Assembly: GCA_947034885.2 (NCBI GenBank)
Contig: OX344752.2
Coordinates: 20,669,386 to 20,733,385, forward strand
Reading direction: 5' to 3'
Length of the DNA stretch: 64,000 bases
Source of the DNA: Thuidium tamariscinum
Lineage: Eukaryota > Streptophyta > Bryopsida > Hypnales > Thuidiaceae
Shown here in pieces: positions 11,476 to 23,872 of this stretch (within the stretch, counting starts at the first letter, position 1; every line of letters begins with the position of its first letter). The notes below the pieces were generated by a model. The model made no database searches. It saw only the letters and a list, made by a program, of their open reading frames with translations, and was not told where the DNA came from. Position numbers and translations under genes: made by a program.

Positions 11476-13429
11476 TGTCTTTCAAAGCACTATTCTTATT
11501 AAATGTAAGAAAATTAGTACAAGAACCATAGAAAGAATAAATGGATGATATTACACATTGTATAGTCTACAATGGTATTTGAAAGTGCAAGAAAGAAGGT
11601 ACATTTTCTTAATTTGGAAGATGTAGATGCACATAGATCCTAATTTGGAAGAAAACTCATGACTTGCAAAGGTCTAACACCTTTAAATATGAGATAAATC
11701 ATATCCATTATTAATCTACACATGCCACCTTGAAGTGCAAGTTCCAAAAGATTTTATGGAAAAGGGAAACAAAGACAATAGTATCTACATACTAAAGCAA
11801 TAAAGGACAAGCATCCATTGGCTTAATAGGCAAACTACCCTTAAATCATTGTATATTTAAAATTTAATTTTGCTAATTTGTCACAATGTAAGGTGTAGGA
11901 TTTTTTAGTATTGGTGTTTAGTCAAAATTAATGATCTAGGGCTAAAAAAATGAACTAACATTTAACTAAAATTTCTTTAGTCTATTTTCATAGTAGGGGT
12001 CCATATATGTGCTTATCAAGGGAAATTTAGATAACATTAATTTGCAACTTCCATGTTTGTGCAAATAAGGTCCTTACATGAGCACTTCAATCTAAACATT
12101 GATGGCATCAACTTCATTTTTTGGTGAAATCTATTGACCATCAAGTCCTTACAACATCCAAATTTAATTTTTATATCCATGATTTTTTGTCTATTATTGA
12201 TTTATACATCAATGTATCTATTTTCTATGACACATTCACTTTCTTTTAAATATTAATATTTTAGTATTTCTGAGTAGTCATAGTACTTGCAACAATACTA
12301 TTAGCTATTGATTTTCTAGATCAAAGACAAATATTGTTTTGTTTCATAATACTCATAGTATTCCTAGTACAAAGCATAAAAACTACATGTTTGAAAAAGA
12401 CTATAGAAAAGAGTTGCCCTTTCTTGCATCTATCCTAATATTGTTCTTGACAATATAGCTTGAGTTTATATGAAATTATGGATTTAATAGCCGTACATCA
12501 AATAGTGTTTGGTTATGAATTCTTTTGTGTTGCCACTAATTATCTAGGTGACCATAATTTACCCCCTTCACTAATACAACAAACCAATGAAGTTTGAAAA
12601 TCTTAAAAGAAGACTATACTTAATGCCTATTCCACAAGGCTATAGTGATCTTTGAGACTTTGACCCCAAATTGCTTTGAAATACCCCTATTCAATAGCCA
12701 GGGCAAAATTCTCATTTATTTATTTGTTCACAAATTCAACTATAATAGGACCTTTTAGTTTATTTCTTAAAGTATAATATAAGGTAAAACCACCTATAAC
12801 CAATCGGCAACCTATAGCCAACCTATTGGTGGATGTATTTCCAACCAAGGTTAGAATGTGTTTTTTTCTTATTTTTAAAGTCGGGACTAAAAGTTCACGG
12901 CATATATCCCAAAGTAGTGTGCAAGAAAGTAGGAAGGAGTGAGTAAAAAAGTAGTTTTTTGCATGATCGAAATTGGAAGACTCCATAGATTGGCATTAGA
13001 TCTAGCACACTTTTTGCCTTCCAAAATTTGTAATAATTTCAATTCACGTGATAAAATTACCAAAGTTTTTGCAATCTCCATCACTTTTATTTTTGTAGCT
13101 TTGAAAACATTTGTTCCGCCTTGTACTACACCTAATCATGTTTAGAGTACCTTAAATGATTGATTATAGGTGCTTCTACCTTACACCTTCCTAAATACAA
13201 GAGTTGGAAACCTTACTAGTTGCAAAATCATGATGCTTGTATTTATAGAAATAAGCACTCGTAGCCCTTTCTAAGTGGATACTTTGTCTTTCTATTATTT
13301 ATCCAAAAATGTGAATGTCTTAAAAGTTGCGTCTCTTTATAATATGTAGAAGAAATAAGTTTGGAATGTATATAGAGATCATCAAAAAATATTTCATATT
13401 CATGATTGAAAAAAAGAATATGTAAAGAG
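11476..13429. other. AT-rich DNA without recognisable gene
   Basis: No credible coding sequence or RNA gene was seen. ORFs of 65-90 codons occur near 12720-13145 but lack motifs and overlap on both strands. Confidence 0.5.
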
Positions 13430-13975
13430 AAGTACATTATGATTCAAAATTTTGAATTGTTAAGAATTTAATTACCAAATTGAAAAATTTCCATCCCAAT
13501 GGTTGGAAATGTTGTGATAAACAATCTATATTCAATGTTTTCTTTTTCTTTTTCAAAAGTTACAAACTGAGTTCAAAATTAAACTATGCAATTCATTTTT
13601 TAGTAGAGATTCTATGATTACCAACAATTAAATCTCCTCATAACTTTCACCTCATTAATCAAAAAAAGAAAATTCAAAGCATTCCACAAATATATAAATT
13701 TGGAAAACCAAATTCACTTTTTGATTTTAAAAAAGAATTGGAGTTTCTTATATTGCCTAAACTTCTTGTGTTGAGAAACAAATTGTATGTCATACAAAAC
13801 CGTTGTAACCATGTAGTCCAAACTTATGAAAATTGTTGCTCCTTAAGGCTATCCTTTAACCACATATTGAATGAAAATTTCAAAGAAAATAAAATTGGAA
13901 ACTCCAAATGTAAATGGAGAACTAAATACATCATGCAACCAAACAATGTTATTTGGTCCTTTACAAGTTAAAGAC
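13430..13975 (+). repeat. Partial copy of TIR element family A (A3)
   Basis: Diverged match to 1120-1645 in the same orientation. Shared blocks are AATTTCCATCCCAATGG near 13484, CTCATAACTTTCACCTCATT near 13634, GAAAATTGTTGCTCCTTAAGG near 13828, and an end ATGTTATTTGGTCCTTTA near 13946 in place of the GTTGTTTAGGGG terminus. The left half was not found, so this is a truncated relic. Confidence 0.55.
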
Positions 13976-14128
13976 AAACTTAATAGGGTCTATCCCTAGA
14001 AACTTTGGGCATATGTTGTGCAAGTGACAATGAGTGCTATGGGAGTATGGGAGAGGGCTCAAAAACACTTTGGGCATTAGGGACTGTTCTATAGGTGGTT
14101 GTGAAATGGACATGATATGGTTCCATAA

Positions 14129-14873
14129 GGGTCATTGCAAGAAAGACTTGCTGAAAAGCGTAGCGTTTTGCACAGTACTCACTTTTTTCTTTGGGAGTAC
14201 TATATAAATAGTAAATCAATTTTTAAAAAAAGTGAAAAATATATTTGATGTGTATACCTTTAAGAAGAAGATACTCTAGGAAGGAAAAACATAGAAAAAA
14301 TTTCTAAGTAGGAGAACTAGAAAAATGTTGAATTTTGTGAAAATTGTAACTTTCACTGTAGTTTCACATTTTAATTTGTAAAAAATAGGTAAAGTAATTT
14401 TTCTTAGAACTAAAAATTGGCCATTTGGGAAGACTTTATGGTAAATCTATTTCACCAAAATAATGATCCGAAAACTATCTTGATTGTTCAAAAATGTGCG
14501 CGCAAGGGAGGCCTATTAGCACACATGTAGAGGAAAGAGAATAATGATTTTTTAAATTTCCTTCCGTGGAAACATGCCTACTTAGTGTAGAAATAGACCC
14601 TAGAAATCTCAGCTCTAAATTATTAATTTAAATTACTCCCCAGTACTAAAAAACCCTAAACCTCAAAGTGTGACAAATTAAAGAAATTAGAATTTAAATA
14701 TAAAATGATTTTTGAATTTTTTTGAAAAATAAGGGTTTTGATAACTATTAAGTCAGACATCTTCAACAAAAATTTCAAGTTCAAAGAATTAATTCTTCAA
14801 AAGTTATAGCTCATGACAACTCCGTCACTCAAAGTGTGACGCCAAATAGTACAAGTCTTTCTTGCATTCACCC
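14129..14873 (+). mobile_element. TIR element, GGGTGATTGCAAG family, copy 1
   Basis: Left end GGGTCATTGCAAGAAAGAC, right end GTCTTTCTTGCATTCACCC. Flanked by ATAA on both sides (14125-14128, 14874-14877), a 4-bp target duplication. The subterminal regions are loosely inverted. The block GTGTGACAAATTAAAGAAAT near 14667 is also found in the giant palindrome at 29702-30791. No gene inside. Confidence 0.8.
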
Positions 14874-15258
14874 ATAATTGACCTCTCTAATCATTGAATG
14901 AATCAAAGAAAAAAAGTATTATTAATTGCAAGTGCCAATCAATCTCTTTTCTCTCTCCATTTTCTTAAAAGTTGCAAGTGAATAGTTTATGGAAGACCTA
15001 GGGTCATAAATAGGGACCTATGACACAACTTATTTAAAAATTCATAACTAATTCAATAATGCTTCAAAAAACATGAAACGACTTGTGTTAGATTCCTCAT
15101 CTATTTTTGTTTCACTGAAAAATGAGCCAAAAATATTCCCATCTAAATAAATACATGAAAAAGGCGGAGCAGCTCTTAAGTGAGCGGTTTTTGAGCCTCT
15201 TACCTTAATCCTCGGTACCTTTTATTTCAAACTAAAACTGTGGAGAACAAGCTTTGAC

Positions 15259-15602
15259 TCAGCTGCTAAAAGTTCTTCGCCAAGAGCAGGAGTAATTTCC
15301 TAAGGCACCAAGGTGTGCACATGTAATGCAGTACGTGAGTTGATTGTCATTCATCAGTCTCGTGATAAACTCTTCAACAATTGAAGTCCATTTGGGAAGT
15401 GTTCCTTTCAGGAGCTTGCCAAGACTATACACGTCTGAAAATGGCACAAATACAACGGATTCCAGCCGAAGAAGCGCTGAAATTCATCCTCCACTTTTGA
15501 AACGAAGATGTGCTGCGATTCAAGGTCGATGAGCAAGGACAGCCAAGGCCGTTCTACTGTACACACGCTGAGCCACCGCCTGCAATCCAGCTCAAACTTC
15601 AA
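15259..15602 (-). pseudogene. Possible protein kinase C-lobe fragment
   Basis: A reading starting FSDVYSLGKLL and going on to WTSIVEEFITRLMNDN resembles kinase subdomain IX (DVYSLG) and the following helices. A pyrimidine-rich TTTCAG just before the ACGTGTATAG could be a splice acceptor, giving an exon from about 15436 down. The reading then loses kinase similarity and stops at 15259. No HRD or DFG motif was found in the next 700 bases upstream on this strand. It could be a remnant or a captured exon. Assignment is tentative. Confidence 0.3.
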
Positions 15603-16952
15603 TGAGCATCAGTTTCCCAAAGGTCTACACTTAAATGTGACCGGTTCTTAAAACAACTTCGAGTGGGTCATATCAATGCCTGAGGAACGAACGGGAATCC
15701 TCTCACGTACAGCATTATCAGCCTCCTCTACGTCAAAAAAATAGTGTTTGGATCCCGGACAAGACTAGAACTATCAAAGTTTCGAGTACAATTCTCTACT
15801 AACTGTGAATTTCCTCCTTTCCATCTGACGATAACTCAGAAAACATGGCGCGGCCACCTAGATAGCCGGGACCAACTTTGCCATTTTCTTTGATAACCTT
15901 TAGGCATAACATACGATGCGTAAACACTCCCAGCGATCGGAAATGTTCGACAGGTCAAGAGGTCGATGGATTCGAATCAGGGACTTTTCCACATTCCTTG
16001 CCAATGCAGACCCACTGAAATGCTGTGTCTACTGCTTTCTAGTCTAAGAAGAAATCGCCTCTCCATGAAACATTGCATTAAGTGGCTCCATGTTAAACTC
16101 GAGATCAGCTGGACTTCGGGTGAGCCATGGGTTCTGATTTGCGTGACTTGCTTGAATGGAAGGTTGTGGCTGACGGTTTGCATTGTTGATTGTGGGGGCA
16201 GGTTGCGGAGCGGGTGAGAGACTAGTTGATTTCTGACAATCCCTGGTAAATGACTCCATACAGCTTCCTGCCTCTCCATCTGTAATGTAAAGTCACCAAT
16301 CACCCATTAGAGAAAATCTGGACTCTCCAGAGGGTTGCTAAGAAGTGGCAGAAGGGACCCTCATTACATTTATTTAGCATAAGGCAGAATTTTTCCCTAT
16401 AGTTGTGATGTACAAGTGTCATGCGCTCAACAGTGCAGTCAAATGTCAAAGCTTTGAAATACGAGCTCTTCTATATCATACGATGAAAACTCTAAATAAC
16501 TGACATATTTTGCGTGGCACTGAAGATATGCACAGAAGCTGAACTGCATCTTTTGTCATGAATTGGGCACTTTATACAGAAATCGAGCTTATACAAAAAT
16601 CTATATATAGACCGGCTTGTCAAAGTTAGGCGGCCGCCTCTCGAGAGTCCAAATTTTCCCTAATGCATACAGTAAGGGAGAGCTTCCATCGACCACACAT
16701 GTGCACTTCAAACCTTTCCCTACAACCATCTACAAATTGGCACCATCTACAATCTTGCACATTACTTATTCTGTGTCAAGCTACAAAACATTTGCAAAAG
16801 AATAAACGTCAGGAGATGAAGTGAATTTTTCACAATTTCCACAATTTCCACAAACCAAAGCTCGTGAGTGTGGTCAATGGAGCCTCCATTGTACTGTATG
16901 ATTGATGGAGCCGCTTCTAGCTCAATGTGTCCCTGGATGCACCACCATCACT
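15603..16952. other. Gene-flanking DNA, moderate GC, no clear gene
   Basis: Higher GC than the surrounding repeats. Overlapping short ORFs lie at 15966-16303 on both strands without recognisable domains. A minus-strand reading from ATG 16259 (MESFTRDCQ, Pro/Asn/Gln-rich) stops at 16044 and may be an exon or UTR of a neighbour. Nothing firmer is visible. Confidence 0.4.
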
Positions 16953-19792
16953 TCAGCTTTCACTCGGCCATCGCCAACCCCTGCGATCCGAATTCACCAC
17001 CGTGAACCACGTCTGCAACGCCGTGAGGAACAAGATCGTCAACGCTCCCAACAAGCTAAGAAACGTCCACGGATTGGAGAAGAAGAGCACACTCGCGTCT
17101 CTCCGCCATCGCTTCACCGGATTGCGACAATGGTTGTGGATGTCCTGGTAACACTGGAGCCACGAGGGAGAAGGCGTCGTATCGGACACGCCCTTCATGA
17201 TGCGGTTCCACATTCCGTCGACCCCGGCGTTCCCCACCTTGTCGTCCACCACGCCGTGGTCGATCAGGAGGGCAACGTCTTCGGAGTTGTTGCTCAGGGA
17301 AGCCATGCACTGCAAGAAACATCGCATGTCACCACCTAATGGTGATGGGAAGATTGAGTTACTTTCGGAAAGGTTCGGACGATTGTGCATGCAGACCTTT
17401 GAATCTAGACCTGTCTTTGTTCTCGAGGGAAAGAAAACACTACTGTGTATCTCGGTTTCCGTCCAGGGTTTTCATTGACTTCGCAGTGTTTTGTACGATT
17501 GTGCAGAGCTTGAATCCAAAGCTGTGCTAATTATCACAGGAAATACCACTTTCCTACATTTCATTTTTCGTTCAAGGTTTCAGGGTTTCAGGGTTTTCGA
17601 GTTAATATAGGGTTTAAAGTTTTCATTGATTTGACAATGTTTTGAACGACTGTGCAGAACCTGAATCTTGGCTAATCCTTGTAATCGTAGGAAAAGTCAC
17701 TTTTTCGGCATCTCAATTTCGGTTCAGGAGGAAATCCAACATTTTGCATCTCATTTCAGTTTTAGGCTCAATTCCTTCATTTCAGGTGAAGTTTGGTACG
17801 ATTGTGGAGACTTGAATCTGTACTTGCCCTTGAAGTCAAAGTAAAAAACATCCGCGAAACGGGAAACTGCGAATTGTCATACCTTTAGTGACTTGCTCGT
17901 GAACCGCCAGGTTGTGGAATACAGTTTCGGTGAAATCGTAGATATTCACTTTCGGTAAGCTCAGTGTGGCACTGGTGACGTACCCGCACCCTGTGAGCTT
18001 GATCTGGTTCAGTACCGGCGCTTTGTCTGTGACTACGATGCCGATGGCTTTCAAACGAGAGGCGGAACGTATGGAGTCCAGGGGCGGAGGTGAGGCTTTC
18101 GGAACAGGAACAGGGAGCGAGTGGCCACACACCACGACGTACACGCAATCAAGTATATGTTTGCAGTTCTGTAGAGAGTGCTCGGGTTTGTCTAAGGGAT
18201 ACTTCTCGTCCAAGTGGTTAAAAAATCTATCCGTCTCGCTTTCGTTTTTCCGTCTGCACAATACCGAAGATTAACAAACCTTCAACCTCGTATCGTGGAG
18301 GCCACCGCAGAAGTTCCTGATGCTACATGTCTCCCAAACTATCCCCACAAAACTGAACCCTGAACCCGAAATTCTTGAACAATCAAATTGCATGACTAGT
18401 GGGCTGGCGATGACCACTCTATTGAACCTCAGAGCGCAAGCACTTGAAGGATTGCGGTACAATGTGCGATAACCATACCGTTTTGGCAGCCAACAAGGCG
18501 TTGGTACTGGTTCATCAAGGTGTCTCAACGGGCAGAGATGGAACACAGCGACCTGCAGAACACTTTCCAGCTCGACCTCCGGCCCCTTCGGAATCTCTCC
18601 AGCAGTATCAGTCGAGGCAGCACGAATGGCAACCAACTCCGCAACCACGTTCTTGAGCAAGTACATGGGAAGCTGATTCTCCAGCAGCAGCAAGTCTGAC
18701 CTGAGGCAAGTTCCATAAATTGGCAATTCCCAGTTAAATACATGGCAACTCTTAATGTACAGATTTTACGAACCTCAAATCCATCCACCTGTCCTTGTAG
18801 TCAAAACCACCTGTGCATCTCGTAATACCAAGCCTGGTGGTCAAGGCAACTGCGTCCGGTCTCATTTGCTAGTTATAATCAGAGGATCATTTCAACTATG
18901 GGCTTCGTTTTTTGCAGTACACTGTGCTCTTCCTCCATTACAGAGGACCATGACTGGTCCTCTTTTGGGTTGTATCGCTGAAAAATACCCTTCCCTTAGT
19001 CCTCGTCGTCCTAAATCCTTGGAATATCCAGAAAATACTGATCTAGATACTGTTAAAGCGAAAAATCCCACAGCAGGCAACGCCTGATATTTCGCTAGAC
19101 GCACGACCAAATGCACTGCACGTGGCAAAGCACACTGCAAGATGAATTGCACGGAGCAAGTATGCTTTGCAGTCTTCCCCGGTTGCGGGAATTCGATTCA
19201 TTAGAATGACTACATTCCATGTTCTCTATCAAGTATTAGGGTTCTGCAGAGGTTCAGGATTTACTCCACTCAAAGAAGAACTGCAAATTGGATGTGAATT
19301 CACTCACCTGATGAGAGTCTTTGCAGTGTCGAGCAGCCTCGGCTTCAGATGCTCAAACTCCTCCAGGAAGAACTTGTTGTAATTCAAAAACTTGAAGAAG
19401 ACAACAACAAAGAGAGCATCGAGAGCAAGCAGAAACGGCACCACTTCCTCTGCAATCACGCTGCTACTTGTATTCTTTTGGTAGTGTCCACGAGCAGTCC
19501 CTATATCTCCCACGACGGTGCGTGCAAAGGCTTCCCAGGAGCCACCACTGGAAAGGAGCTTCTCGTGGAGGGAGCGAGCGATGTCGACCTTGAGCAGCTG
19601 CGTTCCCGTCGTTTGCAGTGAGCGGCGGTGGAGGCCCAGTTGGAGCTCCTTCCGTTCGTGGTACGCTGGGGACGTGGATCGCACGAGGTCGGGGACGCAG
19701 AAGATGGTCACCAAGGGTTGTGAATCTGCAGGGAAGATTTGGAGTTTGACGGGCTCGTCACGGAGCTGTTGAAGCCATTGCTGAGTGTTCAT
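16953..19792 (-). CDS. DUF247 (UPF0481-type) protein, 4 exons
   Basis: Plant DUF247 family, function largely unknown. Proposed exons on the minus strand: 19792-19308, 18700-18479, 18253-17883 and 17309-16953, giving about 478 residues, within the usual family length. Exon 1 starts MNTQQWLQQL and holds CVPDLVRSTSPAYHERKELQLG, the family's N-terminal block. Exon 2 opens with SDLLLLENQLPMYLL, a hallmark. Exon 3 carries LPKVNIYDFTETVFHNLAVHEQ. Exon 4 carries NNSEDVALLIDHGVV and ends in one membrane segment (LSLLGALTILFLTALQTW). Introns 1 and 2 are GT-AG with matching phases. At the third junction the GTATGA donor leaves one extra base, so either another donor (GTCACT, 10 bases earlier, phase 0) is used or there is a frameshift. 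Confidence 0.75.
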
Positions 19793-20005
19793 GCCTGATC
19801 CGTAGAAACTCGTCAGAGAAGTGTTTGTTGGGTTTTTTGTAGACGAAGCTGAAGATGATGATGAATCACTCTTGCAAACCTTAAATTGACGATGAGAACC
19901 AATCAGGAAACCCTTACGAACTGGAGAGAAAGGAAATGTGAAATTGCAAGCGATTTTGGCTCTACTCAACTTGATCGTTACTGACAGAATTTTTTGGGGA
20001 CAATG

Positions 20006-21840
20006 TTGGTACGCTTCTCACGCAATTCCCTTCAAGTTGGGCTATTGGCCGGGGAGGTGCAAGTGGCTGGCTTGTTCACGTGGCTGGGGTGAGCTTAGTT
20101 TTTATTATCACTGGATCAATCCGTGTCTCCACAGGCTCACCTGCACAGGACTTTTAGGGCCTCCCTACATATAAAAAACCCGTCACATGGAGTGCTACAG
20201 TCGAAAATACTTAATCTTTGCAGTTTCACGTGGACCTGTTGGGTGGGGAGGGAGGGAAACAATAAAAATTCACATGTACTAGATTCTCTCAAGCATGACT
20301 ACTCTCCATCAATGGGATTCTCCACCGAAATTGGTGAAACTTCTCCTCCTTCCCGCTTGTCCACCCCGGCAAGACAATCGGTTGCCTCTGTTTTGTCTTG
20401 TTTAAATGAGTCCTGTTCTTCCCCACCGGCCAGCATGTAAGCTCGCCCTTATTCTGAATGATTTCCCATTTTCCCAGCAAGATGCTTCTGTTTTGTCTTA
20501 TTGTTTGAATGAGTACTGTTCTTGCCCTGATGACTTATAGGTTACCGCAGAAGTGGTCTTCGACAAAGTCGATACGACTATTACGGAACTCCTTGAAAGT
20601 TGAAACCGACTACCGTGTGTTAGTGGCACAAATCCCTTAGCTCGTCTTAGAATTGGGTCTTGATGTTCCGGACTCAGGAGTTTTAGACTGTTGTTTCATA
20701 GTAGAACAGATGAAGCACTGCCTACTCCATGGTTGAGATGAAGAGCGGCGAAGTGGTGTTGAGCTTGGCAGCGCAGTTGACATCTTGGAGGGCAATCCTC
20801 GTCCTCCTTCACACTTGGGCAACGTGCAAGTCATGGCAGCGCAAGGACATCTACAGGTATTTAATTTTCCTCGCAGATTGTTTGAACCAGTCACAGCAGC
20901 CCGTCTGGGAATCGGCTGGTGCGGCTGCTGCCACAGAGTCAAGGACATTTGGGAAGGGACGGCGGGAGCGACGGTATGCAGATGTGGATGGGCCTGGCGC
21001 AAAGCCTGAACCCGAACTCGGTCCGCATGGTCCTACCCTGAAGGGATCTGACTGCCTTGACCTGCGTCTGGGGCTCGAACGGAAGAGGGGGAGAAGGGCA
21101 CGAGACGAGAAACGCTCGACTGATGAGTCCGCTCTCGCGTCCAGTTTTGCGGAACCAGAAGTGGTGCCATTGACAAGTGAGAGGGTGGCGGGTACAAGAC
21201 ATCTGGGGCTCGAACGTACGGGTTTTGTTGACACCACCCAACATTTCATATGGAAGATGATGAGATGGTTTGGAGAGAAACGCTCGACTTATGAGCCCGA
21301 AGGCTCATACCAGAGTGCGGGACCAGAAATGGTGCCATTGACAAGTGAGAGGGTGGCCGGTTCTGCGGGACCAGCACTGGTGCTATTTAGACATGAGATG
21401 GTGGCCGGTCAGTCTGCGGGACCAGCACTGGTGCCATTGACAAGTGAGAGGGTGGCGGGTACAAGACATCTGGGGATCGATCGTACGGGTTCTGATGACA
21501 CCACACAACATTTCGGATGGGAGACTGATGAGCCCGGTTGTGTGCCCTATTCTGCGGGACCAGAACTGGTGCCATTGAGACGTGAGAGGGGGGCGGGTAC
21601 AAGACGCCCTTCTGCTGCTCCTGTCCGTGGCTGGTGGAGATTTTTCTGGTATGGAAACGGCGAATGAATCATGTACTGATTCACCTTCAATAAGTTTGCA
21701 CACTTTCTACTTCGAAGTTTGGCTATGTATTGCTACAACTCATACAAACGTTAGATTTGAAATTGTTGCTACTAGCTCGGGTACAAACTACAACATTCAT
21801 TGCATGAGGTATTGATGAAATGAGAAGTTCAGGTTTGCCC
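20006..21840 (+). repeat. GC-rich repeat family F, copy 2
   Basis: Begins TGGTACGCTTCTCACGCAAT, matched by GGGTACGCCTTTCACGCAAT near 63267. It shares ATCACTGGATCAATCCGTG (20109) with 63750, the ORF start with copy 1, and the downstream block GCACACTTTCTACTTCGAAG (21696) with copy 1 near 7738. It lies about 210 bases upstream of the DUF247 start, so the host gene's promoter may fall inside or beside it. Confidence 0.6.
20729..21667 (+). CDS. Hypothetical protein in repeat F (312 aa)
   Basis: Paralogue of the ORF at 6247-7020 by its N-terminus (MVEMKSGEVVLSLAAQL) and its C-terminus (GNGE). The second half is internally repetitive: the block VPLTSERVAGTRHLG occurs twice intact, with shorter versions around it, between about 21160 and 21600. 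The encoded protein is rich in Arg, Gly and Pro, with no known domain. The repeats differ in kind from those of the paralogue, so the middle of the frame evolves by local duplication. Coding status is uncertain. Confidence 0.35.
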   Translation: MVEMKSGEVVLSLAAQLTSWRAILVLLHTWATCKSWQRKDIYRYLIFLADCLNQSQQPVWESAGAAAATESRTFGKGRRERRYADVDGPGAKPEPELGPHGPTLKGSDCLDLRLGLERKRGRRARDEKRSTDESALASSFAEPEVVPLTSERVAGTRHLGLERTGFVDTTQHFIWKMMRWFGEKRSTYEPEGSYQSAGPEMVPLTSERVAGSAGPALVLFRHEMVAGQSAGPALVPLTSERVAGTRHLGIDRTGSDDTTQHFGWETDEPGCVPYSAGPELVPLRRERGAGTRRPSAAPVRGWWRFFWYGNGE

Positions 21841-22262
21841 ATAGATTTCGCGTCACATAATTATTGTTTGCATTGATTCTATAAGTTCTTCCCTAATCTT
21901 AAGCATGGACTCATTTTAAATTTGCTCTTTCAATTTTTTGATTAGTTTTCTATGGGTTTAATTGAAGGTCTTTTTTCAAAAAGAAACACTCAAAACTGCT
22001 ATTTCTAATGCAAAGAGTAGAAAACAATTTAATTCTCTGTTGTAGTGATTAGTTTTTAGGCTTACGAGACTGTCTTGGTCTGCTCGGAGTGTGTCTGATT
22101 GGTCATTCCGGGAATGGCAGAGACTCAAGCTTGAGTGTTGTAGGTCGAATTGCATATTGTTAAAGACGACATTACCTTCGAGAGCGGTGAGGCTTGAGCC
22201 ATAGTCGGCCATCATTCATGTCAAGTCGATTCGTTGAGAGTTACATTGTTTGTTTGATCAAT

Positions 22263-22491
22263 CACTAGAAGAAAACCATGTTAAAATTGCTGAAAACACG
22301 TCATGCGGTTTGTGTTGAGTCCCTATTTACGAACGCAGTCAAAATGCAGTGAAAGCACAAAAAAACGCAGAAAAATGCTTTTTCTGCATTTTTTTGTGTT
22401 TTCACTGCATTTTGACTGCGTTCGTAAACAAGGACTCAACACAAACCGCATGACGTGTTTTCAGCAATTTTAACATGGTTTTCTTCTAGTG
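22263..22491. mobile_element. 229-bp near-perfect palindrome, copy 1
   Basis: Starts CACTAGAAGAAAACCATG and ends with its reverse complement. The two arms match almost throughout, with the centre near 22377. A second copy lies at 23498-23723. The CACTAG ends recall CACTA-type termini, but no convincing 3-bp target duplication is seen. It is inserted in the 3' tail of repeat F copy 3. A transcript would fold into one long hairpin. Confidence 0.85.
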
Positions 22492-23490
22492 TTAATACCC
22501 ACCAAATCAGAAGGAAAATCTATAGACATGCTTGAAGTTCTCATTTCATCAATTCCTTACAAAATGAATGTTGTAATTTGAGCCTAAGGCAAAAGTACTA
22601 AATGCTACACATGTAGCAATACAAAGCTCAATTCTTGTATTCTTTTAGAAAAGCTTAGTATTCAAATGTTTTGTATCTTACAAATAGACTACTTGAATGA
22701 CTAATCTAATGCACTTTCTAGTTTTTAGTTTGATGCATTTTTGAGCAAATAGCAACAATTTCAAATCTTACGTTTGTATGAGTTGTTGCAATACACAACA
22801 AACTAACTTTGAAATAGAAAGTGTGCACACTTTTTATTGAAGGCGGCTGTAGAAGACGACAACCCATTACTAATTAGCCCCCATTTCCAATCAATAAGGT
22901 TGTTTTCTTTTTGTGAAGTTGTATAGTTCCTAGAGCAATTGTGGCACATTATAATTGGTTGCAAGGCTCTCTTAAATGCATCTAGCACTTGATTTGCAAT
23001 CAGCCTATATCACCATTATAGGAAAGAGAATCTTCTACTAAAAAATTCATAGTAATTACAATTTGTGTAATAAAATTCTGAAAATATGGCATCTTCCCAA
23101 ATTCTATTTCTATATATGAAAAAAATTTGCATTCAAAAAAGCTTCACTCTACATGTGTAATTGCTTAAGTGGTTGGAAATGGGTGAAATACTCTACATGT
23201 TTTATTCACCGTTTCCAAAACAAAAATATCTTTGCCAACCAGGGATAGGAGCAGCAGAAGGATACGACAAAGAAAAGCGAGCTCTATCCGCCACCTTCTG
23301 AATTGGCGATGGCGCCCTTACTGGATCCAAACTGCATATCTTATAAAACGATGAGGAATGCCAAGAGAATGAGTTCTCGACTCGTGCTCTTGACTCGTTT
23401 GAAAACTTGTGTGGTATCAACAGATACCTGGAGGCTATATCGAACCTCCACAACGCCCAGTCCGAGTTTCAACGCCAGGATAGACTTGAA
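22492..23490 (-). repeat. GC-rich repeat family F, copy 3 (inverted, partial)
   Basis: On the minus strand a reading ends in SAAPIPGW and GNGE at about 23202, like copies 1 and 2, followed by the AT-rich tail seen at 7440-8060. Only the last part of the ORF is present, because the unit is cut at 23498 by the second palindrome. With copy 2 it forms an inverted pair across 20006-23490. Confidence 0.6.
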
Positions 23491-23497
23491 GTCCATT

Positions 23498-23723
23498 CAC
23501 TAGAAGAAAACCATGTTAAAATTGCTAAAAACACGTCATGTGGTTTGTATTGAGTCCCTGTTTACGAACGCAGTCAAAATGCAGTGAAAACACAAAAAAA
23601 GCAGAAAAAGCATTTTTCTGCTTTTTTTGTGTTTTCACTGCATTTTGACTGCGTTCGTAAACAGGGACTCAATACAAACCACATGACGTGTTTTTAGCAA
23701 TTTTAACATGGTTTTCTTCTAGT
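23498..23723. mobile_element. Near-perfect palindrome, copy 2
   Basis: Same family as 22263-22491: CACTAGAAGAAAACCATG at the left and its reverse complement at the right, with the outer base changed (CTAGTA). The arms differ from copy 1 at several positions, yet each copy's two arms agree with each other (for example CATGTGGTTTGTATTG here against CATGCGGTTTGTGTTG in copy 1). This shows arm-to-arm correction within a copy or recent origin of each. Confidence 0.85.
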
Positions 23724-23872
23724 ATTAGGAGTGCTGAAATCCCCAATAAGATTCAATGTAAATGCTTTATGTTTACAAAGATGAACTATGCTCAACTATA
23801 ATGAGTGAAGACTATAGGTGTACATACTTAAAGTTAAAGGTTCTCTAAAAGTAATGAGTGAAGACTGTAGGT

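Noticed and set aside
16902-17478. Plus-strand ORFs of 60-145 codons opposite DUF247 exon 4
   Set aside because: Antisense to a recognised domain; rejected as shadows.
22263-22491. MicroRNA precursor
   Set aside because: The symmetry is near-perfect over the whole length, and a second copy with the same ends exists; it fits a transposon hairpin better.
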